Source of the DNA: Mycoplasma sp. Pen4
GTDB taxonomy: Bacteria; Bacillota_I; Bacilli_A; Mycoplasmatales; Metamycoplasmataceae
Direction: 5' to 3'
DNA: 64,000 bases
Assembly (NCBI RefSeq): GCF_014352955.1
Contig: NZ_CP060691.1
Location: 496,001-560,000 of the forward strand
Shown piece by piece: positions 46,498 to 59,537 of this stretch. Numbering within the stretch: the stretch's first letter is position 1; each line of letters opens with the position of its first letter. The notes beneath the pieces were generated by a model. It did not search any database. It was given only the letters and a program-made list of their open reading frames with translations, and was not told the DNA's origin. Made by a program: the position numbers and the translations under genes.

Positions 46498-49109
46498 GTT
46501 AAATCGTTTTCTATAAATGAAAGTAATTCGTTTGTATTGCTTACTTTACCCATTGATAAAATAGCATTTCCACCACCACGTCCATTTAATTTTGCAAATA
46601 ACTGTTGCGCTACTTGATTTGAATTGTATTTTTTACTTGCTACTACAAGCATTGGATTAGAATCTTCTGTTGTTAAAACAATAAGTAATTCTGGATATTT
46701 TTCACGCAATGTTGATGCAACAGTTTTAATGTTTTTTGGATTTAAAGTTTGATCAATGTATAAACTACCTTTTGATGTTTCAACAACTTCGATATTGTCA
46801 TAATCAAACTCAAAATTATTAGCTAAATCTTTGTTAATTTGTTTATTATCTTCTCTTAATTTTTCGATTACATCTTTTAAATAATCAATTGCTTGTTCTT
46901 TGTTTTCAGGGATTTCTAAATCAAATTGATATTTTGAATCTAATTTTTGATTTCTTTCGATTGATTTTTCTGCTTCAACGATTAATTTATCAACTTCTTC
47001 TTCAAGATATTCATCAACTAAAACATTTGAAGAAATAGCTCTAACACGATATACACCAGCTGCTTTTTTATCTACGTTTGTGATCTTAAAGTTTTCTAAT
47101 TTCGCTGTATTTGAAAGGTGAGTTCCACCACATAAATCGGCAGTAATTCCATCAAACTTAACAATACGAACATTTTTGGGGTTCATATATTCTGATTCTT
47201 CAAGAGTCATAATAGCACCCATTTTATTAGCTTCATCAGTTGTCATCTTTAAGTACTCACGTTTTGCATCACGAGCAATGTACTCACGAACAAGGTTTTC
47301 AATTTGACGAATTTGTTCATCAGTAGGTTTTGTATCTGCAGGCATATCGAATGTTAAACGTTCTTCGTTATTATCTGAACCAAGTTGTTTGATATGTGGT
47401 CCTAAAATAGTTCTTAATGCACAGAATAATAAGTGTGTACCAGAGTGGTTACGTTCTAGACCTAAACGAATTGTTGTATCAACAAAACACTCTACTGGGT
47501 CTTTTGCATTAATCTTACCCTCAAGTTTATGAATATGGTTCCCAAATTTATCTTTAAATACATCGATAATGATAATTTTGTGACCATTTTGAATAATGTA
47601 TCCTCTGTCATGTTTTTGACCACCACTAGTTGCATAGAATGGTGTTTGTTTTAAGATTGCAAATGAAATTCCATTTGAATTTTCGATTTCTTTTTCTGTG
47701 TCTAATAAGTGTAAAATTTCTGTTTTGTTTTCTGTGTGTGTGTAACCAATAAATTCATCGATTTTACCTTTAATTAAGGCTAATGAGTTGATAACTTTAT
47801 CCATTCCTGAGTGTTTTGCAGTTCTTGAAGCATCAGCATGTTTTTGTTTTGCGGCTTCATAACCTTCAAAATCAATTTGAATATCTTTTGCTTGCAATAT
47901 CTCTGCAGTTAATTCAACTGGGAATCCATATGTTTCAAATAATTTGAAAGCAATATCACCTGGAAACACTTTAGTTGAATCAGAAATATATTCATCAAGA
48001 ATTGCTCTACCATTTTCAATTGTTTTTGAGAAAGTGATTTCTTCATCTTTGATAATTTGAGCAATTGGTTGAATATCATATTCAAATGGTAAACAATCTT
48101 TTACTATTTGCACTAAGTTGAATAAGAATGGTTCATAAATTTTTAATTGCATTGCTTTGTATACACTTCTACGAATTAAACGGCGTAAAATGTATCCACG
48201 ACCAACGTTTGAAGGTTTAGCGCCATCAGCAATAGCATTTACAACTGTACGCATGTGGTCTACAATAACTTTAAAGCATGAGTTAATGAATTCTTGTTGT
48301 TCATCTTTGATGAAATAGTTTTCAGTTTTATATTCAAAATCTGTGTATTCTGAAATTTTAGCAATGATTGGCAAAAATAAGTCAGTATCAAAGTTTGTTG
48401 GTGCATCTTGCATAATTGAAACAATTCTTTCAAGACCTGCTCCAGTATCGATGTTCTTTTGTTTTAATTCTGTATATTCACCTTCACCGTTTGAGTTATA
48501 TGTTGAGAAAACGATGTTTCAAATCTCAATGTAACGATCATTTTCTTCATCATTTTTAAGTAACTCAATTCCTCTTGAATCATATTTTTCACCACGATCA
48601 TAGAAAATTTCTGTATTAGGTCCACATGGTCCAGAACCAACTTCTCAGAAGTTAGTATCTTTTGTACCGGGTATCATGTGGTCTTCAGCAAAACCTTGAT
48701 CCATTCAAATTTGTTTTGTTTCTAAATCTTCGTAGTAGTAAGTGAAATAAAGTTTTTCTTTATCAAGTTTTAAAACATTAAGTAAAAATTCTGCAGCAAA
48801 TTCAATTGCTTCTTTTTTGAAATAATCACCAATTGAGAAGTTACCAAGCATTTCAAAGAATGTGTGGTGTCTTGCAGTAATTCCAACGTTTTCAATATCA
48901 TTAGTTCTAATTGCTTTTTGTGAGTTAACTAATCTTTTAGCAGGTGCAATTTTTTTACCAGAAAAATAATCTTTTAATGTTGCAACCCCACTGTTTATTC
49001 ATAAAAGTGATGGGTCGTTTTGTGGAACTAAACTTTTTGAAGGTACGATAAAGTGACCTTTTGATTCAAAAAATTCAAGTCATTTTTGTCTAATTTCTTT
49101 TGAGTTCAT
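46485..49109 (-). CDS. alaS: Alanyl-tRNA synthetase
   Basis: 874 residues. Class II core (residues 1-240, with [20 protein letters not shown] and GAGLERI), editing domain with HSGTHLL and CGGTHL zinc ligands, and C-terminal coiled coil/C-Ala domain with [13 protein letters not shown]. The end passes a TGA Trp to TAG inside ruvX. A Shine-Dalgarno-like GAAGG precedes the ATG. Confidence 0.97.
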
Positions 49110-49120
49110 AAAACCTTCTT

Positions 49121-50257
<1,137 letters not shown>

Positions 50258-50325
50258 TTATATAATGATTTTTTTAATTTTACAACATTCTAATATTTTT
50301 AAATATTAGTTTTTAAAAAAGTAAT

Positions 50326-50346
50326 AAAAAAGCCCCTAAGGACTTT
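50326..50346 (-). terminator. Terminator of pepC
   Basis: Stem AAAGTCC/GGGGCTTT with a bulged G, followed by six T, close to the pepC stop. Confidence 0.65.
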
Positions 50347-50350
50347 CTTA

Positions 50351-51664
50351 TTAAGCTAATGGTTCTCAAAGTTCTAATTTAACTACGTCATTGTTGTTTT
50401 CATCTAAATATTTAGCGTCAACATATTTTTTATCAACGATAACTGTGAAGTTGTATTCATCAAATCATGTATCTGACATTGAGAAAATACCTTTTTTACC
50501 GTATTTATCACCTCAGCTGTTTTCAACTTTTCAAGCTACAGGTAAACCATTTTCAGTTTTAACACCCACAAAAGCCATTGCATGTGTTAATGTTGAATTG
50601 AAGATATTAATACGATCACTTTTTGTTAATGAAAGTTTATTGAAAACTTCATCGTATTGATATAACTCAGGGTCTAAAATTCCTGATTTATCATCACGGA
50701 AGGCATCAATGTCACAACCGAATCAAACTGGTACATTATCTTTTAATGAATTAATAACCACTTCTTTAATTTCTTTTAAAGGCACATTGATCATAACAAC
50801 GTCTTGATCATCATAAACTGATTTTTGGTGTTTTAATACATAGTGTGTACCTGCTTTAAATTCAGGACGTGGATCATGTAATAAGTTAACTTTTTGATCA
50901 AAGTCTGTTCCAACATATTTGTTGAAAAAGTCAATAGGTGTGATGTTTTCGATTTTGTTGTATTTATTGTCTTTGTCTCTATATTCAAATGTAAATTCTG
51001 TTGGTGGTGTACCTAAACATTTTGAAACAATGTCGTAAACTTCATATAAAACTTCTTCTTTGATGTTGTTTAATTCTTCTAATGATGCACCTGCTTCAAA
51101 TGCTTTTCTTAAGTTTAAAACACCTTGTTTAAGACGTAAATCGATTTGTTCATTCATTGCAGTTGTATTACCTGAGTGGAAAGTTTCGGGCATAATAGAT
51201 TTTGGAACTGCACCATATTTATTTAATAAACTTGCAAATCATTCTCAGTAACCACCATCTGATGCTGATGAACCATGCATAAATGTATAGATTAATCTAT
51301 CATTCATTGGTAATTCAATGTTGTTGATCATTTTTGTTAAGAATGTATTTGCTTTTTCCATTTTGTCATAGAAAGCAAAGTAATTTTGTGAGAATTCGAA
51401 ATTTGCAACATTTAAGTTTTTCATCACTGCAACTCTAGCCATGTTTAATGAAGCAAAAATTCAACATCTACCACTATTGCTTTGCATTGTGATTTCTCCA
51501 AGATCTGTTTCAATATCAAAAACAAAATCATGTTTAATTAATGTTTTGTGGTTAATACATGTGTTTTTGATACCATTATGAATAACGCTATTTTGGATTA
51601 AATCATTTTTGTTTTGCTCAAATCTTTTAGCAAATAAATTTAAGGTTTCTTTTTGTAATTTCAT
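50351..51664 (-). CDS. pepC: Aminopeptidase C (C1 cysteine peptidase, bleomycin hydrolase family)
   Basis: 437 residues, full family length. Catalytic triad: Cys in SNSGRCWIFAS (about 68), His in TLTHAMAF (about 365) and Asn in KVENSWG (about 386). Cytoplasmic hexameric aminopeptidase with broad specificity. AAGGAA precedes the ATG. It completes the window's peptidase set with PepO, PepP and Pip. Confidence 0.95.
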
Positions 51665-51778
51665 AAATTCCTTCTTTCTTTATTAATATTTTAAAGCATA
51701 AAATAATAAATTTAAATTATTATACATTACTTATTAGTAATATAAAGAATTTAAAATAAATAGTGATAAAATAGATAT

Positions 51779-52582
51779 ATGGAATTTAATAGACAAGAAA
51801 AACAAAAATTTGCTACAGTAGCAGTATCCAAATCAGCCAAAAAATTCTATGGTATTGTTTTATTAGTATTTGCTATCGCAGTTTTAGCAGCTATACTCGG
51901 TGCCATTGGTTTTGGTGCTATGTTTGATGTGAAGGTTGATGCAACAACTATATCAAGAGAAGGTGTACCAGTTGAAACACAAATACCATTATTCAATAAA
52001 CACATTTACTTATTCTCTGGTATTTTCGCGGTATCGACATTAATATTAATGTTCGCAAATATATACTTATCAAGACGTGAAAATAATAGAAAATTACAAT
52101 TATTTACATTGCCATTTTATTTAGCATATTTTGCTTTCTCAATTGCATTCATCTTTAGATTAGCGATTTGACAATTTGGCGCAACTAGTTCTTTAGATAA
52201 TACAAAATTATTATTATCATTAGCACTTATTCCTGCAGTAGTATTAATAATTACTGCAATTTTAGGAATATTTAACCTAGTTAATATTAGAGCAATTGGT
52301 ATTTTAGTTTCTGCTCTAACAATTGGAATGATTATAGCCTTGATAGTATCGATCTTTGTATTCGAAGCAGCATGATGACTACCATGATTAGGAGTTATAG
52401 CAATTTCATTAACAACTATAATTGAGTGATGAATGATTAGAAAAATAGCTGATCAATCAGCAAATATGGATAGTGAAACAGCCACAACATTAGCAATTAG
52501 TTGCGGTATTCAAATGTTTATCTCATATTCAATTATGTTAATTTATGTTATTCAAATTTTCGGAGGAAGTTATCGTGACTAA
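51779..52582 (+). CDS. Seven-segment membrane protein of unknown function (possibly BI-1/YccA-like)
   Basis: 267 residues. A basic N terminus then about seven membrane segments (24-46, 74-96, 108-128, 140-162, 166-186, 192-212, 242-262). Resembles membrane proteins annotated MAG0110-type in mycoplasmas and is loosely similar to Bax-inhibitor-1 proteins in topology; no proof. The ATG follows TAAAAT by 6 nt without a Shine-Dalgarno (leaderless). Single gene with its own terminator. Confidence 0.7.
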
Positions 52583-52612
52583 AAATATCTCGCTTGCGCG
52601 GGATATTTTTTT
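52582..52612 (+). terminator. Terminator of the membrane protein gene
   Basis: Stem AATATCTCGC/GCGGGATATT followed by seven T, beginning at the stop codon. Confidence 0.85.
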
Positions 52613-52613
52613 A

Positions 52614-53150
52614 TTATTTTTGATGTTTAAAACTTAGATATAGTGATAAAAGCGAATTTAAAACCAACTTATCACCAAATATAATGTCTTCAACTTCACT
52701 CTCTAAAACTCATTTATTTTGACTAATACTTTCGAATAAACTACCATCGTTTTTAGGAGTTTCTTGATTTAAGCCTGTGACATTAAAAACATAGTTATGT
52801 ACAATCTCACTACTTTGTGTACTTGCAACATTGTCAATTGAATAAACTAGATGTCGTAAACCAACATTAATTCCTGCTTCTTCAAAAACTTCTTTTATAG
52901 CTGTGTCTAAGGGTTTTTCATCTACTTCACAACTTCCTGTAATTGGACAAGCATACAACTCATTGTTGTTTTTAATCACAGGTAATGGTTGATATCTAAT
53001 TAAATATTCTTTTTGATTATTTGAGTTTATTCTAAAGCATAAAACTGCTACAGAATTGGTGTTTTTACGTTCAGAATAAACAAAACCATCAGGTGTTTGA
53101 TACATTGAAACTCATTTGTTTAAAAAGAGTAATTTGTCACCTTTGTTCAT
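52614..53150 (-). CDS. NUDIX hydrolase
   Basis: 178 residues. NUDIX box GSCEVDEKPLDTAIKEVFEEAGI, with Lys replacing the usual Arg of the RE pair but both catalytic Glu kept. Substrate not predictable; candidates are nucleotide-sugar or oxidised nucleotide pyrophosphates. AAGGAA precedes the ATG at 53150. It sits just below the tex terminator. Confidence 0.85.
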
Positions 53151-53164
53151 AAATTTTCCTTAAA

Positions 53165-53187
53165 TGAAAAAGCAATATTACTATTGC
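53165..53187 (-). terminator. Terminator of tex
   Basis: Stem GCAATA/TATTGC with loop GTAA and five T, starting right after the tex stop. Confidence 0.7.
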
Positions 53188-55326
53188 CTAATCATTAATA
53201 ATTTCACCAGAAATTCTATTTCTATTTAAATCAATTTCTTTGATTTTGGCTTCAATAATCATTCCTGGGTAGTAAGTGTCAAAAATTGTGCTTTCTTTAT
53301 CTATTTTTAAATCTGAAACGTGAATAAATAAACTTTGTTTAATTCCTATGTAAACGAATAATCCAAAGTCTGTGATGTTTTCAACTGTTCCTTGAACTTT
53401 GTCACCAACTTTTAAGTCTTCTACATTGGTTAATGTGTCTTTAAGGATGAAACCTTGTTTATCTGAATCGATACGTTTTGTAGGTTGACTTAATGCTTCT
53501 AAAATAAGTTTAATTGTATAAATATCTTGATGATATTTTTCAGCTAATTCTGCTGCATTTAAATTTGAAAGATCAACTCCATTATCATTTGGTTCAATAT
53601 CATAATCGTGAATGATTCTATTTGCTAAATCATATGATTCTGGGTGAATAATTGTTTTATCTAAGAAATTATCTGAAGTGAAGATACGAAGGAAACCAAT
53701 ACATTGTTCAAATGTTTTAGCACCAATACCTTTTACTTTTTTAACTTCAAAACGTGATTCAAATGATTTGTTATTTTTATCATTTCTGTATTCAATAATA
53801 TTTTCTGCATTTTTCGGAGATAAACCTGCTATGTGAGTAAGAATTTGTTTTGTTGCAGTGTTAATATCAACACCGACTTTATTAACAACTTTTGAAACCT
53901 TAAAGTTTAAGTAGTGTTCTAATTCTTTTTGATTTAAATCATGTTGATATTGACCAACACCAATTGATTTTGGATCAATTTTAACTAACTCATTTAAAGG
54001 ATCAAGGAATTTTCTACCAATATTAATTGCACTTCTTTCCTCAACACTTAAATCTGGAAATTCTTCAATCGCAATTTTTGAAGCCGAATAAACAGATGCA
54101 CCAACTTCTGAAACGATGGCATATTTAATTCCTAAATTATTATCTTTTATTAAGTTTGCAATAAATGCTTCCGTTTCTCTTGAGGCCGTTCCATTTCCAA
54201 TTACAACAATGTCAATTGCATGTTTTCTAAGCATATCTAACACAATTCTTGCTGCATCTTTTGTTTTATTTAAAGGTGGGTTGGGGTAAATTTTATTAAT
54301 TTCTAATACATCACCATTTTCGTTTAATGCTGCTAATTTACATCCGTTAACAAAAGCAGGGTCAATTGCAAGTATTGTGTGACCAGATGTAGCAGGAGCT
54401 TGAAGTAATTTTTCAACTGAATCAGAGAAAATTTGAATTGCTGATTTTTCTGCTTTATCAAATAAGTCATTAAAAATTTCTCTTTCAACACTAGGTAATA
54501 TAAGTCTCTTTAATGAATCTTTGATTGCATCGATAATATTTTCTTTATTGTTTCTTGTTTTATTAAATCTTTTAAGAATGATTCTTTCTAAATATGAGTC
54601 ATTGTAGTTAAATTTAACCTTAATAATTCCAAGTTTATCGGCTCTGTTTATTGCAAGCACATTGTGGTTTTTGATATATTTAACTGGAATTTTGTATTCA
54701 TAATAATTCTTAAATTTTTGCCCTTCATCGAGTTCATCTGCTTTTTTAGACTTAGATGTTTCGATTGCACCAAAAGTAAGAATGTTATTTTTGATTTGTT
54801 CTCTGACGTCTACGTCTTGTGAAATTCATTGTGCAATAATGTAATTTGCTTGCTCTAAGGCAAATTCAACATTTGGAACATTTTCATTAAGATATTTTTT
54901 AGCTTCAATTTCACGTTTGAAATCTCTACTTTTATTTTCAAAAATTCTTTTAGCAAGTGATTCTAACCCTAATTCAATGGCTTTTGTTGCTTTCGTAGTT
55001 TTACCAACTTTAAATGGTTCATAAATAGCTTCTAATTCACTTTTAACGCTTGTAGCAAGTATTTTTGATTCTAATTCTGGAGTTAATAAATCTTTTTCAG
55101 CAAGAATTTTTATAATTGCTTGTTGTCTTTCTAATAATTCATTTTTATATTTGAAAAGTGATTCTATTTTATAGATTTGTTCTTCGTTTAATCCACCTGT
55201 TTTATCTTGACGATAACGTGAAATAAATGGAACAGTATCACCTTGTTGTAACATTTCGATTACAATGTCGACTTGTTTTTCTGAAACGTTTAGTTCTTTT
55301 GCAACTAATTTATAAGCTTTTTCCAT
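53188..55326 (-). CDS. tex: Tex-family RNA-binding transcription accessory protein
   Basis: 712 residues, standard length. Tex N-terminal helices with VPFISRYRQDKTGGLNE, YqgF-like nuclease fold (HTILAIDPAFVNGCKLAAL), HhH motifs (VDINTATKQILTHIAGLSP) and a C-terminal S1 domain (GDKVQGTVENITDFGLFVYIG). A nucleic-acid-binding protein linked to transcription. AGGAGA precedes the ATG. Confidence 0.94.
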
Positions 55327-55328
55327 TT

Positions 55329-56024
55329 TTATCTCCTATTTTTATTTTTTATATTCTTTTTAAATTGTATTTTTTCTTTGCTAGTAGCAATTTTGTAAAT
55401 GTCAAATGCATTTACTATATCTGATTTTTTAATGCTCTGTGGTAGCGCTTTTGCTTGTTCATTTAACATTTCAATGCACTTAGAAACTTTATTTTCTAGC
55501 ACTAATAAAACATGATCTGGTTTGTTTTCTATTTTAATGCTCAACTCATTTGGAAAAACAATTACGCTTGCTATCGGAACATTCTTACCAATGATTTTTA
55601 GCACATGATTTAAGTGTTTTTCGTTTTGTACAATAGGATTAAAAATAGTTTTTCTTTTGCGTTTATTTGATGATAACAATAATTCATCAGACGCAGCATC
55701 CCCTTCAAGTTTTCCAAGATAATATTTATACTCGATTACAACCACTAATGAATTGCTAATTAGCATCGAATCTAATTCATACATTTTATTATTTATGCGA
55801 TATACACCGCCTTTTACAAAACTAAATTCGGTTTTCTTAACTAATTCATTAATTTGATTATTTAAATAATTCTCAAATTTAAAACCTATTTTATTTTTAG
55901 TATTTACGTTTATAACTTTGTGGTAGATATAAACGAATAATATAACAGCTCAAATTATAGAAATAACTGTAATAGTTATTATTGTGTTAGTTTGGTGGTT
56001 GGTATCAATTAATTTTTCGTCCAT
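55329..56024 (-). CDS. Membrane-anchored NERD-domain protein
   Basis: 231 residues. One membrane segment at about 13-36, then a NERD (nuclease-related) domain: FENYLNNQINEL, YRINNKMYELDSMLISNSLVVVIEYKYYLGKLEGD with the Asp and Glu-x-Lys of PD-(D/E)XK-type folds. The tail is Lys-rich. It ends 2 bp before tex and is cotranscribed. Role unknown; a surface or membrane-associated nuclease is possible. The start codon lacks a good Shine-Dalgarno. Confidence 0.75.
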
Positions 56025-56089
56025 AAGTTACTACTTTCAAATCATTTTTATTATTTTAACACATTCAACGACAATGTGTTCGAGATTGA

Positions 56090-56119
56090 AAAAATCAACG
56101 ATAAACGTTGATTTTTTCA
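56090..56119 (-). terminator. Terminator of the ldhD-aquaporin unit
   Basis: Stem AAAAATCAACG/CGTTGATTTTT, symmetrical enough to work both ways. Confidence 0.85.
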
Positions 56120-56124
56120 TGAAA

Positions 56125-57225
56125 TTATTTATTAGTTTGTTCTGGTGTTTCTATATGTTTTGCTCTATTGTTTTTGAATTTAATAATTTTTACTACAGTT
56201 GGATTTACTACAGTTTTTGTTAATCCTTGAACAAATAAGTAGAATACTGGTGCAAAGATATCACCTAAAAGCATTGCTGCTGTACCATAAACGATTGAAT
56301 CGTACATAATTTTACTTTTTAGTTGATTAATATCTGAGAAACCAAGATCTGATGCACTATATCCTAATTGTTCAAATGTAGTTATATCTTTGAACGCAGG
56401 GTGTCCAACTACGTGTGATGTTGAAGCAAACACTTGGCTTGCTGAACCTTTTTCAAATAATAATGTTGGTAATTGTTGTGTTAATCCACGAGCAGGGTTA
56501 ATAGCTGCTGATCCACCTAAAAGTCCCATTCAAACTGATAATGAAATGATAAACATAATCATTAAATCACGATATTTTTCATTAATGTTTGGTGAGAAAA
56601 TAGGGAAAAGTAGGATTGCTGTCATTACTAATTCAACAAAGAAAATTCATGTTGTACCATCCACTAACATTGTTTTTTGATTAAACACTGTTGGGAATGC
56701 TTTTTTAGCTGCTGTAATTGATGAAATAGGAGCATTTGGAAGTCCGTGTTGAGGATCTGTTGTTGCGTGTCCAATTGCATAAATAATTGCACCTGCTACA
56801 AATGCTCCGATAAATTGAATGATAATTTTATATGCTGCAAATCATCCGTTGTTTCTACCGCTTAAATAACGATAAATTGTAACGGCTGGGTTTAAATCAC
56901 AACTTCAACGTAGGAATACAAATAAACAAATTCCTACAATGATGAATCCAGCAAAGAAACCAACGATAATTGGGTGAAGTAAATATTCTTCAATAACATA
57001 TTTACCATCAGCAACATAAATACTTAAACCAGCAAGCCCAAGTGAAATAAAGATTGTTCCGACAAATTCTGAAAGACCAAAAATGAATCATGATAATAAA
57101 TCTTTTGGTTTTTCAGCCTTTGAACGCTCACTTGATTTTAATTTATAGAAACTAAATAATTCTCTTATAAAAGTTTTAAATGTGTGTTTAGAGTCACTTT
57201 TTACTATCGATTTCTGATTATCCAT
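56125..57225 (-). CDS. Aquaporin / glycerol-facilitator-like channel (MIP superfamily)
   Basis: 366 residues, longer than the usual 240-280 because of a basic N-terminal extension (1-45), a longer extracellular loop (about 145-185) and a loop near 255-300. The two pore motifs are DLNPAVTI (about 113) and AINPARGL (about 245), both with intact NPA. It starts inside the end of the dehydrogenase gene (8-bp overlap). Glycerol is the textbook substrate; the operon suggests lactic acid instead. Confidence 0.88.
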
Positions 57226-58255
57226 TTTGTATTTTTCCGTTTTCTAATAATTTTAATGCATTAGTAAAATCACCACGTTGTGCTGCGTCAGCGTTATCTA
57301 ATGTTGCTTTAGCAATTTGTGTCAATGCTAAGTCTGTTAAAAATGCTTGGTGTGATGTGATTAATGTGTTTGGCATTTCAATAAGTTCTTTTCATTCTGG
57401 GTCCATTGCTTTTAATTCATTAATTCTTGAAGAAACATCTTCATAGAATCTTCCTTCTTCACGTTCAAGTACGTCAGTTGCAAAACCACGTACTTTACCT
57501 GTTTTAAGTCCATTTAACATTGCTTTAATATCAACAATTTCGCCTCTAGCTGTATTAACAACAATAACACCTGGTTTCATTGCTTCAATTGCAGCATCAT
57601 CAATTAAATATCTTGTTGATGGAAGTAATGGACAGTGAATTGAAATAAAATCACTTTGGTTTAATAATTCAGTTAATGATGCTCATTCGAAACCGAATTG
57701 TTCTGCTAATGTAGGGAAGTTATCTTGTGCAAAAGCATCAAATACTAATACACGTGCACCCGTTGCTTTAGCAATTTTAATGAATGTTTGACCAATTTTA
57801 CCTGAACCAATAACTCCAATTGTTGAGTTACCAACACATAAACCATCTAAACCATTTAAAGAGAAGTTGTATTTTTCAACTCTTTGGTTGGCAATAATTA
57901 AATTTCTATTTAATGCTAATAATCCTGCAAACGCAAATTCTCCGATACTTTCAGCTGAATAGTTAAAAATTCTAAATACATTAATTCCTAACTCATTAGC
58001 CTTAGCAATATCAATTTTGTTGTATCCCATTGATCTTTGGAATCAGTATTTGATACCCATTTTTGAAAGTACTTCTAAGATTACTTTATCACCATATGTG
58101 TTAACAAAGCCACATACTGCGTCATAACCTTTTGCAAGTTTTACAGTGTCAAGATTAAGATTTTCTTTAAAAAATGTGATTTCATGTCTGTTGTCATTAT
58201 ATTTTTCAAAATATTTAACATCATAATCTTTAGCATCGAAAAAAGCTATTTTCAT
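57218..58255 (-). CDS. ldhD: D-lactate dehydrogenase (D-2-hydroxyacid dehydrogenase)
   Basis: 345 residues. NAD-binding GVIGSGKIGQTF (about 150), catalytic Arg in VNTARGEIVD, Glu in DVLEREEGRFYED and His in TSHQAFLTD. The YNKID and HQAFLTD features match D-LDH rather than other hydroxyacid dehydrogenases. It reduces pyruvate to D-lactate to recycle NADH. AGGAGA precedes the ATG. Confidence 0.9.
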
Positions 58256-58466
58256 AATATCTCCTATGTTGTAAACGTATAGTTTAATTTAAAAATATTA
58301 TAATATTTTTTAAAAAAATACCAAAAAACCAAAACAACTTAAAATAAGGTATAAAAGTTATGATTAAACTATCAGAAAATACTAAAATAAAGCATTAAAA
58401 TTAACTCATTTTGTTTATTTTTAGTTCATTAAAAAACAAACTTTATTTTAAATATGAGGTGAAAAA

Positions 58467-59232
58467 ATGATGAAGCAAATTTTATTCTATTTATCAAACA
58501 AATTCAAAGGCGATAATTACCTTGTGCATAGAGAAACTTGTGCATAGAGAAATCGGTCGAATTACAAATGTTGATAATTTTGAATTAGCATCGTATTATA
58601 AAAACTATATTGATACAAAAGTTAAGTTTGTGACTTTACTTGATACTCATTATTATCAACCACTTTTTGTTGCACAACACCCACCATATGTAATTTATTA
58701 TTGAGGAAACTATCATTTATTAAATTCTCAAAATAAAATTTATGTTATTAATGAAGTAGAGAATGAACAAACAAGTAGTTGAATAACTGATAACATTGAT
58801 GTTTTGGTTCAAAAAGCAGTTTTAGTTACTAACGATTACCCAAATTCTGAAAGTAAATTGGTTGAATTATTTAGAGAAAAGGGCGGAAAAATTATTCACA
58901 TTGCTAAAACAGGAATTGATATGTTTGAAAAGAATAATTTAAACGCAGAAAAAGAGTTAATATTATCCATTTATCCTAATAAAGCACATGCTAAAAGAGT
59001 TTATTTTAAACAATCAAATTATCTAGCATCATTAATTGCAGATAAGTTTATTAGTTTCTCAATGAAGGAAAATTCTAAAGCATTAAATTTAATTAATTGT
59101 TTCTTGGACGTAGGGAAAGAAGTCAATTGCTTTCCGGGTATTGACATCAATGATAGCAATAATATGTTGATTAAAAATGGAGCTAAATTAGTCACAATGA
59201 TTTCTGATTTCATCCCAACGCAAGGCGCATAA
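58467..59232 (+). pseudogene. dprA: dprA/smf, frameshifted by a 16-bp tandem duplication
   Basis: From the ATG at 58467 (GAGGTG upstream) the frame reads about 27 codons and stops at TAG within the second copy of CTTGTGCATAGAGAAA (58521-58536 and 58537-58552). Removing one copy joins NYLVHRE directly to IGRITNVDNFELASYYK and gives an uninterrupted frame to 59232 of about 249 residues. The body looks like a reduced DprA/Smf Rossmann protein (VAQHPPYVIYYWGNYHLLN, KAVLVTNDYP). DprA loads RecA on incoming single-stranded DNA. As sequenced it is off unless re-initiated or reverted by slippage. Confidence 0.78.
58521..58552. repeat. Perfect 16-bp tandem duplication in dprA
   Basis: Two adjoining copies of CTTGTGCATAGAGAAA. 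The unit length is not a multiple of three, so copy number sets the reading frame. Confidence 0.97.
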
Positions 59233-59233
59233 G

Positions 59234-59262
59234 AAAACACACCTATGTTCTAGGTGTGTTTA
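59234..59262. terminator. Bidirectional terminator between dprA and rpmA
   Basis: Stem AACACACCTA/TAGGTGTGTT; the minus side has the better T-run. Confidence 0.75.
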
Positions 59263-59269
59263 ATATAAC

Positions 59270-59530
59270 TTAATTTTGTCTTTCAGGGTATACTGAAACA
59301 TACTTTCTGTTTCTTCTGCTTTCGTATTTTACATAACCATCGATTTTTGTAAATAATGTGTCATCTCCACCACGTCCAACATTTAATCCTGGGAAAATTT
59401 TTGTTCCACGTTGACGGTAAATAATTGAACCTGCTGTTGCGAATTGTCCATCACCTAATTTAGCACCTAAACGTTTTGAGTGTGAATCACGACCATTACG
59501 TGTCGATCCACCGGCTTTGGTATGTGCCAT
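59270..59530 (-). CDS. rpmA: 50S ribosomal protein L27
   Basis: 86 residues. It begins directly at [16 protein letters not shown], with an in-frame TAG just upstream, so the cleavable N-terminal extension (LQFFA-type) of Firmicutes L27 is missing. It follows rplU by 7 bp with no prp protease gene between. Confidence 0.95.
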   Translation of the reverse strand: MAHTKAGGSTRNGRDSHSKRLGAKLGDGQFATAGSIIYRQRGTKIFPGLNVGRGGDDTLFTKIDGYVKYESRRNRKYVSVYPERQN

Positions 59531-59537
59531 TTTCTAA

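Noticed and set aside
58256..58466. Gene or RNA between ldhD and dprA
   Set aside because: Only A/T-rich promoter-like sequence; no structured element or coding potential seen.
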